Positions 52,393-62,514 of a DNA stretch of 64,000 nt are shown one piece after another (the stretch's first letter is position 1; every line of letters starts with the position of its first letter). The stretch comes from Bradyrhizobium zhanjiangense. GTDB lineage: Bacteria; Pseudomonadota; Alphaproteobacteria; Rhizobiales; Xanthobacteraceae. The position numbers and the translations under genes were made by a program. Location: the NCBI RefSeq assembly GCF_004114935.1, contig NZ_CP022221.1, forward strand, positions 8,949,001-9,013,000, given 5' to 3'. The notes beneath the pieces were generated by a model that worked only from the letters and a program-made list of their open reading frames with translations, made no database searches and had not been told where the DNA came from.

Positions 52393-53592
52393 TCAAAACA
52401 TCAGATTGTCCTTCACCAGCACCCAGCGGCCGCCCTTGACCTGCTGTACCTGGGTGATGGTGTTGGCAAGGTGGTCGGTCTTGGAGAACTTGGTCGGGGG
52501 CGAGTTGAATATGTCGAGGAATTTGTCGCCCGACTCCAGCGCGTCCAGCATCTTCTGACCCGTGAGATCCTTGCCCGCCTTGTTGGCGTAGAACGCAAAC
52601 GTCATCACCGCATTGTAGCCGATGATGGCCTGCGTGTTGGCGTCGGTGCCAAACATCTTCTTGTAGTTGACCAGCCAGTCCTTGACCTTGCCCTTGGCGG
52701 TGTCCTCGTAAGGAATCTCGAAGCCGCTGGCTGCGTAGAGACCTTCGACGGCTTCCTTGCCGAGCATCGGCACCTCCATCACATTGGTCGGTGTCGCACC
52801 GAGGAAGGTGACCTCCCAGCCGAGCTTCTTGGCTTCGGTCATCGCCCCTATGGTCTCGCGGAGCACAGTACCGAGCAGGACGAGGTCGCAGCCATCGGAC
52901 TTCATCTTGGCGATCTGCGCGCTGAAATCGGAGGCGCCGCGCTTGTAGCTCGTGATCGACGCCGGCTGCACCTTCATCGCGGTGAGCTGCTGGTTGAAGC
53001 CGTCGAGCACGTTCTTGCCGTACTCGTCATCCTGATGCATGATGCAGGGCTTCTTGAAACCCTTCCACTCCATCATGTATTTCAGCGCGGCCCGCGTGCT
53101 CTCGACGTAAGGCAAGAGGTTGTTGAACTTCAGCCGCTCCTGCGGCTTGGCCGGATCGAACTTGAAGGTGAACTCGGCCGCCGTCAGCGGGAAGAGCTGC
53201 ATGACGCCGGCGTCGAACAGGATGTCCTGCGCGGCGAGCACTGTCGGCGATCCCATCGGTCCCACCATCGCGAAGATCTTGTCACGCTCGATCAGCTTTT
53301 GCGAAGCCAGCACAGCCTTTTTCGGATCATAGCCGCTGTCCTCGACGACCAGTCGAATCTTGCGGCCATTGATTCCGCCGGACGCATTGATCTCCTCGGT
53401 CGCCATCTTCATACCGTTTGCGACCGGGACGCCCCAACCCTTGATCGGACCCGACAGATCCTGGTGAGTGCCGATGACGATCTCGGATGCCGAGATGCCC
53501 TCATTGGTGACCTTGGTCTGCGCCGCGGCCGGCAGATGCGTGAGCACCACTGCGCTCACCGCAAGGCCGAACGCCCTGAACGACTTCGACAT
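52393..53592 (-). CDS. Branched-chain-type ABC transporter substrate-binding protein
   Basis: The protein has 399 residues from ATG 53592, behind GGAGAGGAGATATCA. A signal peptide (SFRAFGLAVSAVVLTHLPAA, cleavage near AAAQ) leads to a LivJ/Leu-Ile-Val-binding fold: IVIGTHQDLSGPIKGWGVPV, GGINGRKIRLVVEDSGYDPK. It ends the unit 59190-52393 and gives it specificity. The adjacent CoA ligase argues for an organic acid rather than an amino acid as ligand (inference). Confidence 0.9.
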   Translation of the reverse strand: MSKSFRAFGLAVSAVVLTHLPAAAQTKVTNEGISASEIVIGTHQDLSGPIKGWGVPVANGMKMATEEINASGGINGRKIRLVVEDSGYDPKKAVLASQKLIERDKIFAMVGPMGSPTVLAAQDILFDAGVMQLFPLTAAEFTFKFDPAKPQERLKFNNLLPYVESTRAALKYMMEWKGFKKPCIMHQDDEYGKNVLDGFNQQLTAMKVQPASITSYKRGASDFSAQIAKMKSDGCDLVLLGTVLRETIGAMTEAKKLGWEVTFLGATPTNVMEVPMLGKEAVEGLYAASGFEIPYEDTAKGKVKDWLVNYKKMFGTDANTQAIIGYNAVMTFAFYANKAGKDLTGQKMLDALESGDKFLDIFNSPPTKFSKTDHLANTITQVQQVKGGRWVLVKDNLMF

Positions 53593-53692
53593 TGATATCT
53601 CCTCTCCCTGGCCCGTGTTGCGCGAAGGGCGTGGCCATCGCTCCCTCGCTGATTTCAGCGTCGCCTGGCGCACGGCGTTCCTGCCATGCGCC

Positions 53693-55531
53693 TCACGCCA
53701 CCGCACGCTGGCGATACATCGCCTCGATCTCCGCAGCGTAGCGCTTGTTCACGAAGCCGCGCTTCAGCTTCATGGTCGGCGTCAGTTCCTCGTCCTCCGG
53801 GGTGAGCTGGCGCTCGATCAGGTAGAACTTCTTGATGGTCTCGACGCGAGCGAAATTGCCGTTGACCTGCTCGATCTCGCGCCAGATCAGGTCCTGAATC
53901 TCCGTCGCCCGGCACAGGCTGGCATAATTGGTGAACGGAATGTCGTGGTCCTGCGCGAACTTCTCGACGTTCTCCTGGTCGATCATCACGAGGCAGGTCA
54001 GATACGGCCGCTTGTCACCGATCACCACGGCGTCCGAGATGTAGGGCGAGAATTTGAGCTGGTTCTCGATCTCGGAGGGCGTGATGTTCTTGCCGCCCGA
54101 GGTGATGATGATGTCCTTCATCCGGTCGGTGATGCGGACGAAGCCTTCATTGTCGATGGTGCCGACGTCGCCGGTGTGCAGCCAGCCGCGTTGATCGATG
54201 GTCTCGGCGGTCTTCTCCGGCTGGTTCAGGTAGCCCAGGAACAGGAAGTCGCCCTTGATCAGGATCTCGCCGTCGGGCGACAGCGCGACCTCGCCCCAGG
54301 GCACGGCCGTGCCGACCGAGCCGAGCTTGATCCGTTCCGCCGGCATCATGGTGGCCACCCCGCAATTCTCGGTCTGGCCATAGACCTCGTGCATGTCGAT
54401 GCCGAGCGCGAGATACCAGCGAATCAGCTCCGGGGCGATCGGCGCCGCGCCGGTGAAGGCGATGCGGCAGCGGTCGAGCCCGATCATGCGGCGAATGTTG
54501 CGGAATGCGATGCGATAGGCGAGGCGGTTGGCGAGGCGCAGCGATAGCGGCGGCGTCTTACCCTCGAGCCGGCAATCGACCATGCGGTGGCCGACACCGA
54601 TGGCGCGGCGATAGACCCATTGCTGGAGCGGCGTCGCATCCTTCAGGGCGATGGTGATGGCGGAATAGAATTTTTCCCAGATGCGCGGCACTGCGAGGAA
54701 GACCGTCGGCTGCACCTCTCGCAAATTGTCCGGCACTGTCTCCGGGCTCTCGGCAAAGTTCATCACCGAGCCGAGCGCGACCGAGATGTAGTAGCCGCCG
54801 ATGCGCTCGGCGACGTGGCAGAGCGGCAGAAAGATCAGCCGGTCCTCGTCTTCCTGCGCCGGGATGAAATCGTTGGCGTGGCGCATCTGATGCGTCACGC
54901 TGCGGTTGGCATGCATCGCCCCCTTGGGCGGCCCCGTCGTGCCCGACGTGTAGACGAGGATCGCGAGATCGCCGGCGCTGCGGCTGTCGATCATCTCCTG
55001 CCACAGCGCCTCGCGGCCGACCATGTGGTTGCAGCCGAGCGCACGGAACTCGTCGAGCGACATCACCATGTCGTCGGAAAAGCCGCGGAGGCCCTCCATG
55101 TCGAACACGATGATCTTCTGCAAAGTAGGACAGCGGGCCCGGCAAGCGAGGACCTTGTCGAGCTGCTCCTCGTCCTCGACGAAGATCACCTTTGTTCTGG
55201 AGTCGTTGACGAGATATTCGACCTGGGAGGATGCGTCGGTGGGATAGATGCCCGAGGAGACGCCGCCGGCGCACAGGATGCCCATGTCGGCATGGACCCA
55301 TTCGGGCACGGCATTGGCGATGATGGAGCCGACGTCGCCGGGCATGAAGCCGATCGCGCGAAGCGCGTAGGCGACTTCCTTTGAGATCTCCAGCCATTGG
55401 CGCCAGCTCGTCGGCTGCCAGATACCGAATTTCTTCTCCCGGATCGCCGGCCTGTCGCCCCGCGTCTCGACGGCGCGCAGAAAGCTCTTCGCGATCGTAT
55501 CAGCGACCGTCAGCACCGCCGGTCGGGCCAT
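53693..55531 (-). CDS. AMP-dependent acyl-CoA synthetase (long-chain/aryl type)
   Basis: This 612-residue adenylating enzyme has the P-loop YTSGTTGPPKG at 194-204. The adenine-binding YGQTENCG lies in the middle, and GWLHTGDVGTIDNEGFVRIT with the hinge DRMKDIIITSGGKNI lies towards the end. It converts a carboxylic acid to its CoA ester via acyl-AMP. Its place between LivF-type and binding-protein genes suggests that imported acid is activated at once. Confidence 0.92.
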   Translation of the reverse strand: MARPAVLTVADTIAKSFLRAVETRGDRPAIREKKFGIWQPTSWRQWLEISKEVAYALRAIGFMPGDVGSIIANAVPEWVHADMGILCAGGVSSGIYPTDASSQVEYLVNDSRTKVIFVEDEEQLDKVLACRARCPTLQKIIVFDMEGLRGFSDDMVMSLDEFRALGCNHMVGREALWQEMIDSRSAGDLAILVYTSGTTGPPKGAMHANRSVTHQMRHANDFIPAQEDEDRLIFLPLCHVAERIGGYYISVALGSVMNFAESPETVPDNLREVQPTVFLAVPRIWEKFYSAITIALKDATPLQQWVYRRAIGVGHRMVDCRLEGKTPPLSLRLANRLAYRIAFRNIRRMIGLDRCRIAFTGAAPIAPELIRWYLALGIDMHEVYGQTENCGVATMMPAERIKLGSVGTAVPWGEVALSPDGEILIKGDFLFLGYLNQPEKTAETIDQRGWLHTGDVGTIDNEGFVRITDRMKDIIITSGGKNITPSEIENQLKFSPYISDAVVIGDKRPYLTCLVMIDQENVEKFAQDHDIPFTNYASLCRATEIQDLIWREIEQVNGNFARVETIKKFYLIERQLTPEDEELTPTMKLKRGFVNKRYAAEIEAMYRQRAVA

Positions 55532-55609
55532 GCGCCTCTCCTCCTTGTCGCTTTCCCTTCCGCTGCCTGCCTTGCCGGCGGTCTATGTCTTACGGAGGGG
55601 CTGTTCCAT

Positions 55610-56398
55610 CTAACGCCACGTTTTCTTCTTTTTCCAGCGCCGTTCGCCTCTAGCGCCCGCTTCTTTGGCGCCAAGGTAAAATTCCTGGATGTCCTGGGAA
55701 TGCATCAAGCGGTCGCAGGTGTCGTTCATCACGATCCGGCCGATCTCCAGGACATAGCCGTAATGCGCGGTCTCCAGCGCCACCTTGGCGTTTTGCTCGA
55801 CCAGCAGGATCGACATGCCCTGCTCCTCGTTGACGCGGCGGATGATGGTGAAGATCTCCTTCACCAGCAGCGGCGACAGGCCGAGCGACGGCTCGTCGAG
55901 CAGCAACAACGTCGGCCGGTTCATCAGGGCGCGGCCGATCGCCAGCATCTGCTGCTCGCCGCCGGAGAGCTGTCCGGCCGGCTGGTTGATGCGCTCCTTC
56001 AGGCGTGGAAAATAGCCGTAGACGCGCTCCAGATCTTCCGCGACGCCGTCGCGATCCCGGCGCGGATAGGCGCCCATCATCAGGTTCTCGCGCACCGAGA
56101 GGAACGGGAAGACTTCGCGCCCCTCCGGCACGTGGCTGAGGCCGAGCCGCACGATCCTGTCGGCTTCCATGCGCTGGATCGGCTTGCCCATGAACTCGAT
56201 CGCGCCCTTCTGCGGATCGAGGATGCCCGAGATGGTCTTCAGCACCGTGGTCTTGCCGGCGCCATTGGCGCCAAGCAGCGTGACGATGCGGCCGCGCGGC
56301 ACCTCCAGCGAGATGCCGCGGATCGCCATGATCGGCCCGTAATAGCTCTCGATGTTCGAGAGCTTCAGGATGGTCTCGGGTGTCGCGGTCGCATCCAT
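55610..56398 (-). CDS. Branched-chain-type ABC transporter ATP-binding protein (LivF)
   Basis: This 262-residue ATPase has Walker A GANGAGKTT, signature LSGGEQQMLAIGRAL, Walker B LLLLDEPSLGLSP and LLVEQNA, the last typical of LivF. It ends in a basic tail (GERRWKKKKTWR). It starts four bases after the LivG-type gene, so translation is probably linked. Confidence 0.92.
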   Translation of the reverse strand: MDATATPETILKLSNIESYYGPIMAIRGISLEVPRGRIVTLLGANGAGKTTVLKTISGILDPQKGAIEFMGKPIQRMEADRIVRLGLSHVPEGREVFPFLSVRENLMMGAYPRRDRDGVAEDLERVYGYFPRLKERINQPAGQLSGGEQQMLAIGRALMNRPTLLLLDEPSLGLSPLLVKEIFTIIRRVNEEQGMSILLVEQNAKVALETAHYGYVLEIGRIVMNDTCDRLMHSQDIQEFYLGAKEAGARGERRWKKKKTWR

Positions 56399-56402
56399 CG
56401 CC

Positions 56403-57161
56403 TCAGGCTCCTAGATACGCGGCGACGACGTCGGGGTGCTGCTGCACCTCGGCCGGCGAGCCCATCGCGAGCACCCGGCCGTAGTTCAGCGCGATGACGC
56501 GATCGGAGACGCGATTGACCAGCGACATGTCGTGCTCGACCATCAGCACGGTGACGCCGAGCTCGTTCTTCAAGTCGCGGATCCAGAACGACATGTCGTC
56601 GGTCTCCTCGACATTGAGGCCGGAGGACGGCTCGTCGAGCAGAATCAGCTTCGGCTCCGAGCACAGCGCACGCGCCAGCTCGATCACCTTGCGCACGCCG
56701 TAGGGAAGGCCCGAGATCAGCTTGTCGCGATAGGGTTCGAGATCGAGGAATTCGATGACCTGCTCGACCCGGCGGCGGTGCACCTTCTCGTTGGCCCGCA
56801 CGCTCGGCAGGAACAGCAGCTCCTGCCAGAGCTGCGTGGTGGAATGGCGGTGGCGGCCGACCAGCAGATTGGAGAGCACGGTCGCGTTCTCGAACAGCTC
56901 GATGTTCTGGAAGGTGCGGGCGATGCCGAGCTTGGCGATGTCGTAGGGCGGCTGCTCCGTGATGTCCTGGTCCTCGAAGAAGATGCGGCCCGAGGTCGGC
57001 CGGTAGATCCGCGAGATCAGATTGAAGATCGAGCTCTTGCCGGCGCCGTTGGGACCGATGATCGAGAGGATCTCGCCCTTCTCGACCGCGAACGAGACCG
57101 CATCGACGGCCTTGAGGCCTCCAAAATGCAGCGACAGGTTCTCGGCGCGGAAATAGCTCAT
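56403..57161 (-). CDS. Branched-chain-type ABC transporter ATP-binding protein (LivG)
   Basis: This 252-residue ATPase has Walker A GPNGAGKSS, then PYDIAKLGIARTFQNIELFE, and LPYGVRKVIELARALCSEPK with Walker B LILLDEPSSGLN, followed by MVEHDMSLV. The Q-loop region and the length match LivG. It overlaps the LivM-type gene by 4 bp. Confidence 0.92.
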   Translation of the reverse strand: MSYFRAENLSLHFGGLKAVDAVSFAVEKGEILSIIGPNGAGKSSIFNLISRIYRPTSGRIFFEDQDITEQPPYDIAKLGIARTFQNIELFENATVLSNLLVGRHRHSTTQLWQELLFLPSVRANEKVHRRRVEQVIEFLDLEPYRDKLISGLPYGVRKVIELARALCSEPKLILLDEPSSGLNVEETDDMSFWIRDLKNELGVTVLMVEHDMSLVNRVSDRVIALNYGRVLAMGSPAEVQQHPDVVAAYLGA

Positions 57162-58309
57162 CGGTTGCGCTCCGACTTCACGTAGATCTTCTGCCGCTTG
57201 AAGGTGGCGCGCTTGTAGAGCGGGAACAGCTGGAAGAAGAGCTTGATCTTCAGCCAGCGGCCGTAGAGCCCGAGCGGCTCGAACAGCACGAACAGCACGA
57301 TAATGATGCCGTAGATCGCGCCTTTCAGGCCGTTGAGCGAGGCGAAGGCCGCGACTTTTGACTGGACGTTGCCCGCAGTCGCCGGGCTCGCACCAAATGT
57401 CGCGGTGATGCCGGCGATGATGCCGGGCATGTCATCCTTCAGATAGGTTAGGAACGGATCGATCATGACGATGAAGATCGCGCCCAGCACCGCGCCGTGC
57501 AGGCTGAAGGCACCGCCGATCAGGATCACGATGATGAATTCGATCGAGAGCTGAAGCGTGAACATCTCCGGCGAGATGAAGGAGAGCTTGTGCGCGAACA
57601 GCACGCCGGCAAGGCCGGTGATCGCCGCCGAGATCGCAAAGGACTTGACCTTGTAGAGCGCGACATTGACGCCCATGCTGCGCGCCGCCGTCTCGGAGTC
57701 GCGGATCGCGACGAAGGCGCGCCCCGTCGGCGAACGCAACAGGTTGAGCGTGCCGACGATGGTCAGCACCAGTACGGCAAGACACAGGTAATAGAAGGCC
57801 GGGCTGTCACGCGGGACCGTGACGCCGAGCAGCGACAGCGTCTTGACCCGCATGCCCTCGTTGCCGTTGGTGACGCTCTCCCAGCGTGCCAGGACCTCCT
57901 CCACGATCAAGGCAAAGGAGATGGTGGCGATGACGAGGTAGATGCCTGTCAGGCGCAGGGCGGGAAAGCCGACCAACGCACCGATGACGCCGGTCAAGGC
58001 TCCCGCGGCGAGGAAGTAGACCGGAAACGGCACGTTGTATTTCTGCAAATAGGCCGCAGTATAGGCCCCAATCGCGAGGAACGCGGCGTGGCCGAGCGAA
58101 GCCTGCCCCGTGAAGCCGGTGAGGATCAGCAGCGCCACGCCGACGGTCGCATAGATGCAGACGAAGACGAGCTGGCTCATCAGATAGCTGGAAAGCACGT
58201 AGGGCGCGATCAGCAGCAGCGCGATCAGGATGCCATAGGTGACGACGTAGCCCGAATGCGGAAACAGCTTGATGTCGTCTTCATAGTCGGTCTTGAACAG
58301 GAAGCGCAT
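57158..58309 (-). CDS. Branched-chain-type ABC transporter permease (LivM)
   Basis: This 383-residue membrane protein has about nine helices. It shows GFTGQASLGHAAFLAIGAYT and AIRDSETAARSMGVNVALYK, the EAA-like coupling loop of LivM, then AGVLFAHKLSFISPEMFTLQ. Its basic C-terminal tail (FKRQKIYVKSERNR) overlaps the LivG start. It lies 5 bp after LivH. Confidence 0.92.
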   Translation of the reverse strand: MRFLFKTDYEDDIKLFPHSGYVVTYGILIALLLIAPYVLSSYLMSQLVFVCIYATVGVALLILTGFTGQASLGHAAFLAIGAYTAAYLQKYNVPFPVYFLAAGALTGVIGALVGFPALRLTGIYLVIATISFALIVEEVLARWESVTNGNEGMRVKTLSLLGVTVPRDSPAFYYLCLAVLVLTIVGTLNLLRSPTGRAFVAIRDSETAARSMGVNVALYKVKSFAISAAITGLAGVLFAHKLSFISPEMFTLQLSIEFIIVILIGGAFSLHGAVLGAIFIVMIDPFLTYLKDDMPGIIAGITATFGASPATAGNVQSKVAAFASLNGLKGAIYGIIIVLFVLFEPLGLYGRWLKIKLFFQLFPLYKRATFKRQKIYVKSERNR

Positions 58310-58314
58310 GGCGT

Positions 58315-59190
58315 TCAGACCTTCTTGCGGACGTGGAGGCCGAACAGGCCTTCAGGCTTCAAGAGCAGCACGGTGAGCAGCACGATGTAGGGCGCGGCGT
58401 CCTTCCAGCCTTCGGGCAAATAAAAGCCGGCCATGCTCTCGATGACGCCGATCAGCACGCCACCAACGACTGCGCCCGGGATCGACCCGAAGCCACCGAG
58501 CACGGCGGCCGGAAATGCCTTCAGGCCGAGCACGAGGCCGACATTGGAGTGGATGAAGGTGATCGGCGCCAGCAGCACACCGGCGCAGGTCGCGACCGCC
58601 GCGCTGATGGCCCATACGATCGACACCACGCGCTTGACCGGAATGCCCATGTAGTAGGCCGCCAGCATGTTCTCGGAGCTGGCGCGCATCGCGGTGCCGA
58701 GCGTGGTCTTGTTGAAGAACAGCCAGAGCAGCGTGCACAGGATCATCGTCGCCGCGATCACAGAGAGCTTGTCGTAGGCGAGCACCAGCGAGCCCATGCG
58801 CAGCACGCCCTGGCTGAACGGCGTCTCGATCTTCAGATCGTCGGTGCCCCAGATCATGCCGGCGATCGAACGCAGGAAATAGCCGAGGCCGATCGTCGCC
58901 ATGATGATGGAGAATTGCGGATAGCCGAGGATCGGCCGGACCACCACGCGCTCGGCCAGCATACCGAACAGCGCCATGGCGGCCACCGCACCGGCAAAGC
59001 CGATCCAGTAGTTCAGGCCCATCATGCCGATGAAGGTGAAAGCGAAGAAGCCGCCGAGCATCATCAGATCGCCCTGGGCGAAATTGACGACCTCGGTGGC
59101 CTTGTAGACGAGCACGAAGCCGAGCGCGATCAGGCCGTAGACGCAGCCGAGCGCAACACCGCTGACCAGCTGCTGAACGAAATCCAGCAT
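58315..59190 (-). CDS. Branched-chain-type ABC transporter permease (LivH)
   Basis: The permease has 291 residues from ATG 59190, with ATCGGGAGGA upstream; an in-frame extension to 59289 is not supported. About eight helices are present, with GCVYGLIALGFVLVYKATEV and NFAQGDLMMLGGFFAF early and AMRASSENMLAAYYMGIPVK as the coupling loop. First gene of the importer unit; the promoter should lie in 59191-59440. Confidence 0.92.
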   Translation of the reverse strand: MLDFVQQLVSGVALGCVYGLIALGFVLVYKATEVVNFAQGDLMMLGGFFAFTFIGMMGLNYWIGFAGAVAAMALFGMLAERVVVRPILGYPQFSIIMATIGLGYFLRSIAGMIWGTDDLKIETPFSQGVLRMGSLVLAYDKLSVIAATMILCTLLWLFFNKTTLGTAMRASSENMLAAYYMGIPVKRVVSIVWAISAAVATCAGVLLAPITFIHSNVGLVLGLKAFPAAVLGGFGSIPGAVVGGVLIGVIESMAGFYLPEGWKDAAPYIVLLTVLLLKPEGLFGLHVRKKV

Positions 59191-59441
59191 CGCCGCGCAT
59201 CCTCCCGATGCAACCGGCAGCTCTTCCTGACCGCCTTGTCGCATCTTGTGTCCAGTCGCTACGCAGTCGTTTCGCTGCGTCAGCGCCATTTGTCCGAGGC
59301 CAATTCAGCCTGAACCGCCAAGCGCTGTCAACAAACGGTGACTTGCCTTTAGGATGACGGAATTTGTCGGCCGTAGATTCACGGTGCCGAAACATCTTCA
59401 AGTCATGGTCGCGGGCGATGCAAAACCGGATGGTGGACGTC

Positions 59442-60184
<743 letters not shown>

Positions 60185-60188
<4 letters not shown>

Positions 60189-61711
60189 GTTCGGCGACCG
60201 CGCTGTCCTGGTTCGCCCGTCACGAGTTCCGGCTCGCCTGGCGCGAATGGTTCGCCATGATGACGGGCGGACGGCGCAAGCGGGCACGCGCCGCCATGAT
60301 CGGCCTGCTGTTCTTCGCCGCACTCCTGCACCTGCCGGCCTGGGCCGTGATCGGCCGCTTCGCCGACCTGCAAGTGCCGCTCGACAAATCCTCGCTGATC
60401 GTGATCTCGGCAACGATCTTTCTGGCCTGGACCTTGATGCTGTCGCAGGCGATCGAATCGGTGACGCGGGTGTTTTACGCCCGCGCCGATCTCGACCTCA
60501 TCATGTCCTCGCCGGCGAGGCTGGCCAATCTGTTCTCGGTGCGCATTGCTGCGATCGCGCTCACCGTCACGATGATGGCGCTGCTGTTCTCGACGCCCTT
60601 CATCGACGTGCTGGTGATCGGCGGCGGTGCGCGATGGCTGAGCGCGTTCGGCGTCGTGATCGCGATGGGCCTTTCGGCAGCTGCGATCGCGATTGCCGTC
60701 ACCATTCTCCTGTTTCGGCTGATCGGCCCGGCGCGGACGCGCCTGATCGCCCAGATCCTCGCCGCGATCATCGGCGCGGGCTTCGTGATCGCGCTCCAGG
60801 TCGCCGCGATCATGTCCTACGGCACGCTATCGCGCTTCACCATCCTGACCTCGGGTCGCGTGGCCGCCCACGCGCCCGATGTCGACAGCATCTGGTGGTG
60901 GCCGGCGCGGGCGACCATGGGCGACAGCGAAGCGCTGCTGTTGCTCCTCGCGCTCGGGCTGGTGCTGCTCGGAAGCGTCATGGCGATCTTCTCACGCCGC
61001 TTTGCCGACACCGCCATCGACGCGGCGGCGTATGGCACAGCCGGCCGCGTGCGCGCCAAGGAGCGCCCCTTCCGCGGCGGATCGCGGCAGCAGGCGCTGC
61101 GGCGCAAGGAATTTTCGCTGCTCTGGCGCGATCCTTGGCTGATCTCGCAGACCCTGATGCAGCTTCTGTACCTGGTGCCACCGGCGCTACTGCTCTGGCG
61201 CAATTTTGCCGACAGTTCGGCGGCGCTGACGCTGATCACGCCTGTCATGGTGATGGCTGCCGGACAGCTCGCCGGCGGGCTTGCCTGGCTGACCATCTCG
61301 GGCGAGGACGCGCCCGACCTGGTCGCGACCTCGCCGCTGACGCCATCCAGCGTCATCCGTGCCAAGATCGAGGTGGTGCTGATCGCGACCGCCGTGATCT
61401 TCTGCCCCCTGGTTGCGGCACTGGCCTTCGCCTCGCCATTCCAGGCGGCAATCAGCGCCGGCGCGATCATCATCAGCGCAGCTTCCGCCACCGCGATCCA
61501 ACTCTGGTTCCGGGTGCAGGCGCGGCGCAGCCAGTTCCGCCGGCGCCAGACTTCCTCGCGGCTTGCGACCTTTGCCGAAGCCTTCTCCTCGATCGGCTGG
61601 GCCGCCAGCGCCGCGCTGCTGCTTGCTCTTCCCATCGCCGGCCTCGTCAGCGGCCTGATCACAGCCAGCCTCATCGCCATCACCTGGAAGTTCAGCCCAA
61701 GGCGCGAATAA
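60185..61711 (+). CDS. Multi-spanning membrane protein, ABC-2-like exporter permease
   Basis: This 508-residue protein has about eleven hydrophobic segments, starting with RARAAMIGLLFFAALLHLPA and including VMAAGQLAGGLAWLTISGED and LLLALPIAGLVSGLITASLI. It overlaps the ATPase gene by 4 bp, so the two should form one exporter. The central stretch RFADTAIDAAAYGTAGRVRA with KERPFRGGSRQQALRRKEFS is a cytosolic loop. The cargo is unknown. Confidence 0.82.
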
Positions 61712-61741
61712 TAAAAGGTGTGAGCGAGGGCCACCTTGAAA

Positions 61742-61787
61742 GTAAGGCTGATTTTCCTTACATTTCTTTGAATGTCAGAAACCTTAC
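61742..61787. promoter_or_regulatory. Candidate operator of the toxin-antitoxin pair
   Basis: GTAAGG (61742-61747) and CCTTAC (61756-61761) form an inverted repeat. A second CCTTAC at 61782-61787 and the dyad CATTTCTTTGAATG at 61761-61774 lie between them and the ATG. AbrB-fold antitoxins usually bind such repeated dyads to repress their own operon; here this is inferred. Confidence 0.45.
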
Positions 61788-61796
61788 AGGCGGCCT

Positions 61797-62051
61797 ATGG
61801 GTGAGCTTACCGTCACAGCCAAAGGACAAGTCACGCTGCGAAAGGATTTGCTGGAGCACCTAGGTGTGCATCCGGGTGACAAGATCTCGATCGAAAAGCT
61901 TCCGGGCGGGCGCGTTGAAGTGAAAGCAGCTCGACCCACCGGCAAGATCTCAGATGCTTTCGGCATTCTAAAGACAAAAAGTAATGCGCGGTCGTTGTCG
62001 ATCGAGGAGATGAACGAGATTATCGCTGACGGCTGGGCTGGCAAGCGATGA
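61797..62051 (+). CDS. AbrB/MazE/SpoVT-family antitoxin
   Basis: This 84-residue antitoxin has a swapped-hairpin DNA-binding domain at the N-terminus (MGELTVTAKGQVTLRKDLLE, then HPGDKISIEKLPGGRVEV). Its C-terminal tail of about 35 residues should bind the toxin. Its stop overlaps the toxin start by 4 bp (ATGA). It would neutralise the PIN toxin and repress the operon. Confidence 0.88.
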   Translation: MGELTVTAKGQVTLRKDLLEHLGVHPGDKISIEKLPGGRVEVKAARPTGKISDAFGILKTKSNARSLSIEEMNEIIADGWAGKR

Positions 62052-62443
62052 AAATAACACCCGACACCAACGTATTGGTACGGGTTCTCGTCGAGGATGA
62101 TGCCGAGCAGAGCAAGGCGGCTCAGGCCATTCTCAGGAAGGCAGACGTGATAGCTATCTCGATCACCGCACTGTGCGAGCTGACCTGGGTTCTCTCACGT
62201 GGTTACAAGATTTCTGCTGCCGACATCGCGATTGCAATTCGACGCTTGATCAATGCCGCCAATGTAGCGGCGAACCGTCCAGTAGCGGAAGCAGGATTGG
62301 CGCTGCTCGATGCCGGCGGCGATTTCGCCGACGGCGTCATCGCCCACGAAGGCAACTGGCTCGGAGCCGACACCTTCGTGTCTTTCGACAAGAAGGCCGT
62401 GAAACTGATCGAGGCAAGCGGCGGATTGGCGCGGACGCCTTAG
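62048..62443 (+). CDS. PIN-domain toxin (VapC-like)
   Basis: This 131-residue PIN-fold ribonuclease has acidic residues in KITPDTNVLVRVLV (first Asp), ITALCELTWVLSR (Glu), and GGDFADGVIAHE with TFVSFDKKAVKL (later Asp). These are the four positions of the metal site. VapC toxins cut tRNA or rRNA when not held by antitoxin. It is paired with an AbrB-type antitoxin by a 4-bp overlap, so the module looks complete. Confidence 0.88.
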   Translation: MKITPDTNVLVRVLVEDDAEQSKAAQAILRKADVIAISITALCELTWVLSRGYKISAADIAIAIRRLINAANVAANRPVAEAGLALLDAGGDFADGVIAHEGNWLGADTFVSFDKKAVKLIEASGGLARTP

Positions 62444-62514
62444 CGCTGCATGACGTCGGGATAATTCGACGATACACTGATTGGACTGCCGCCTGAACCA
62501 CGGACAGTCTTGTG

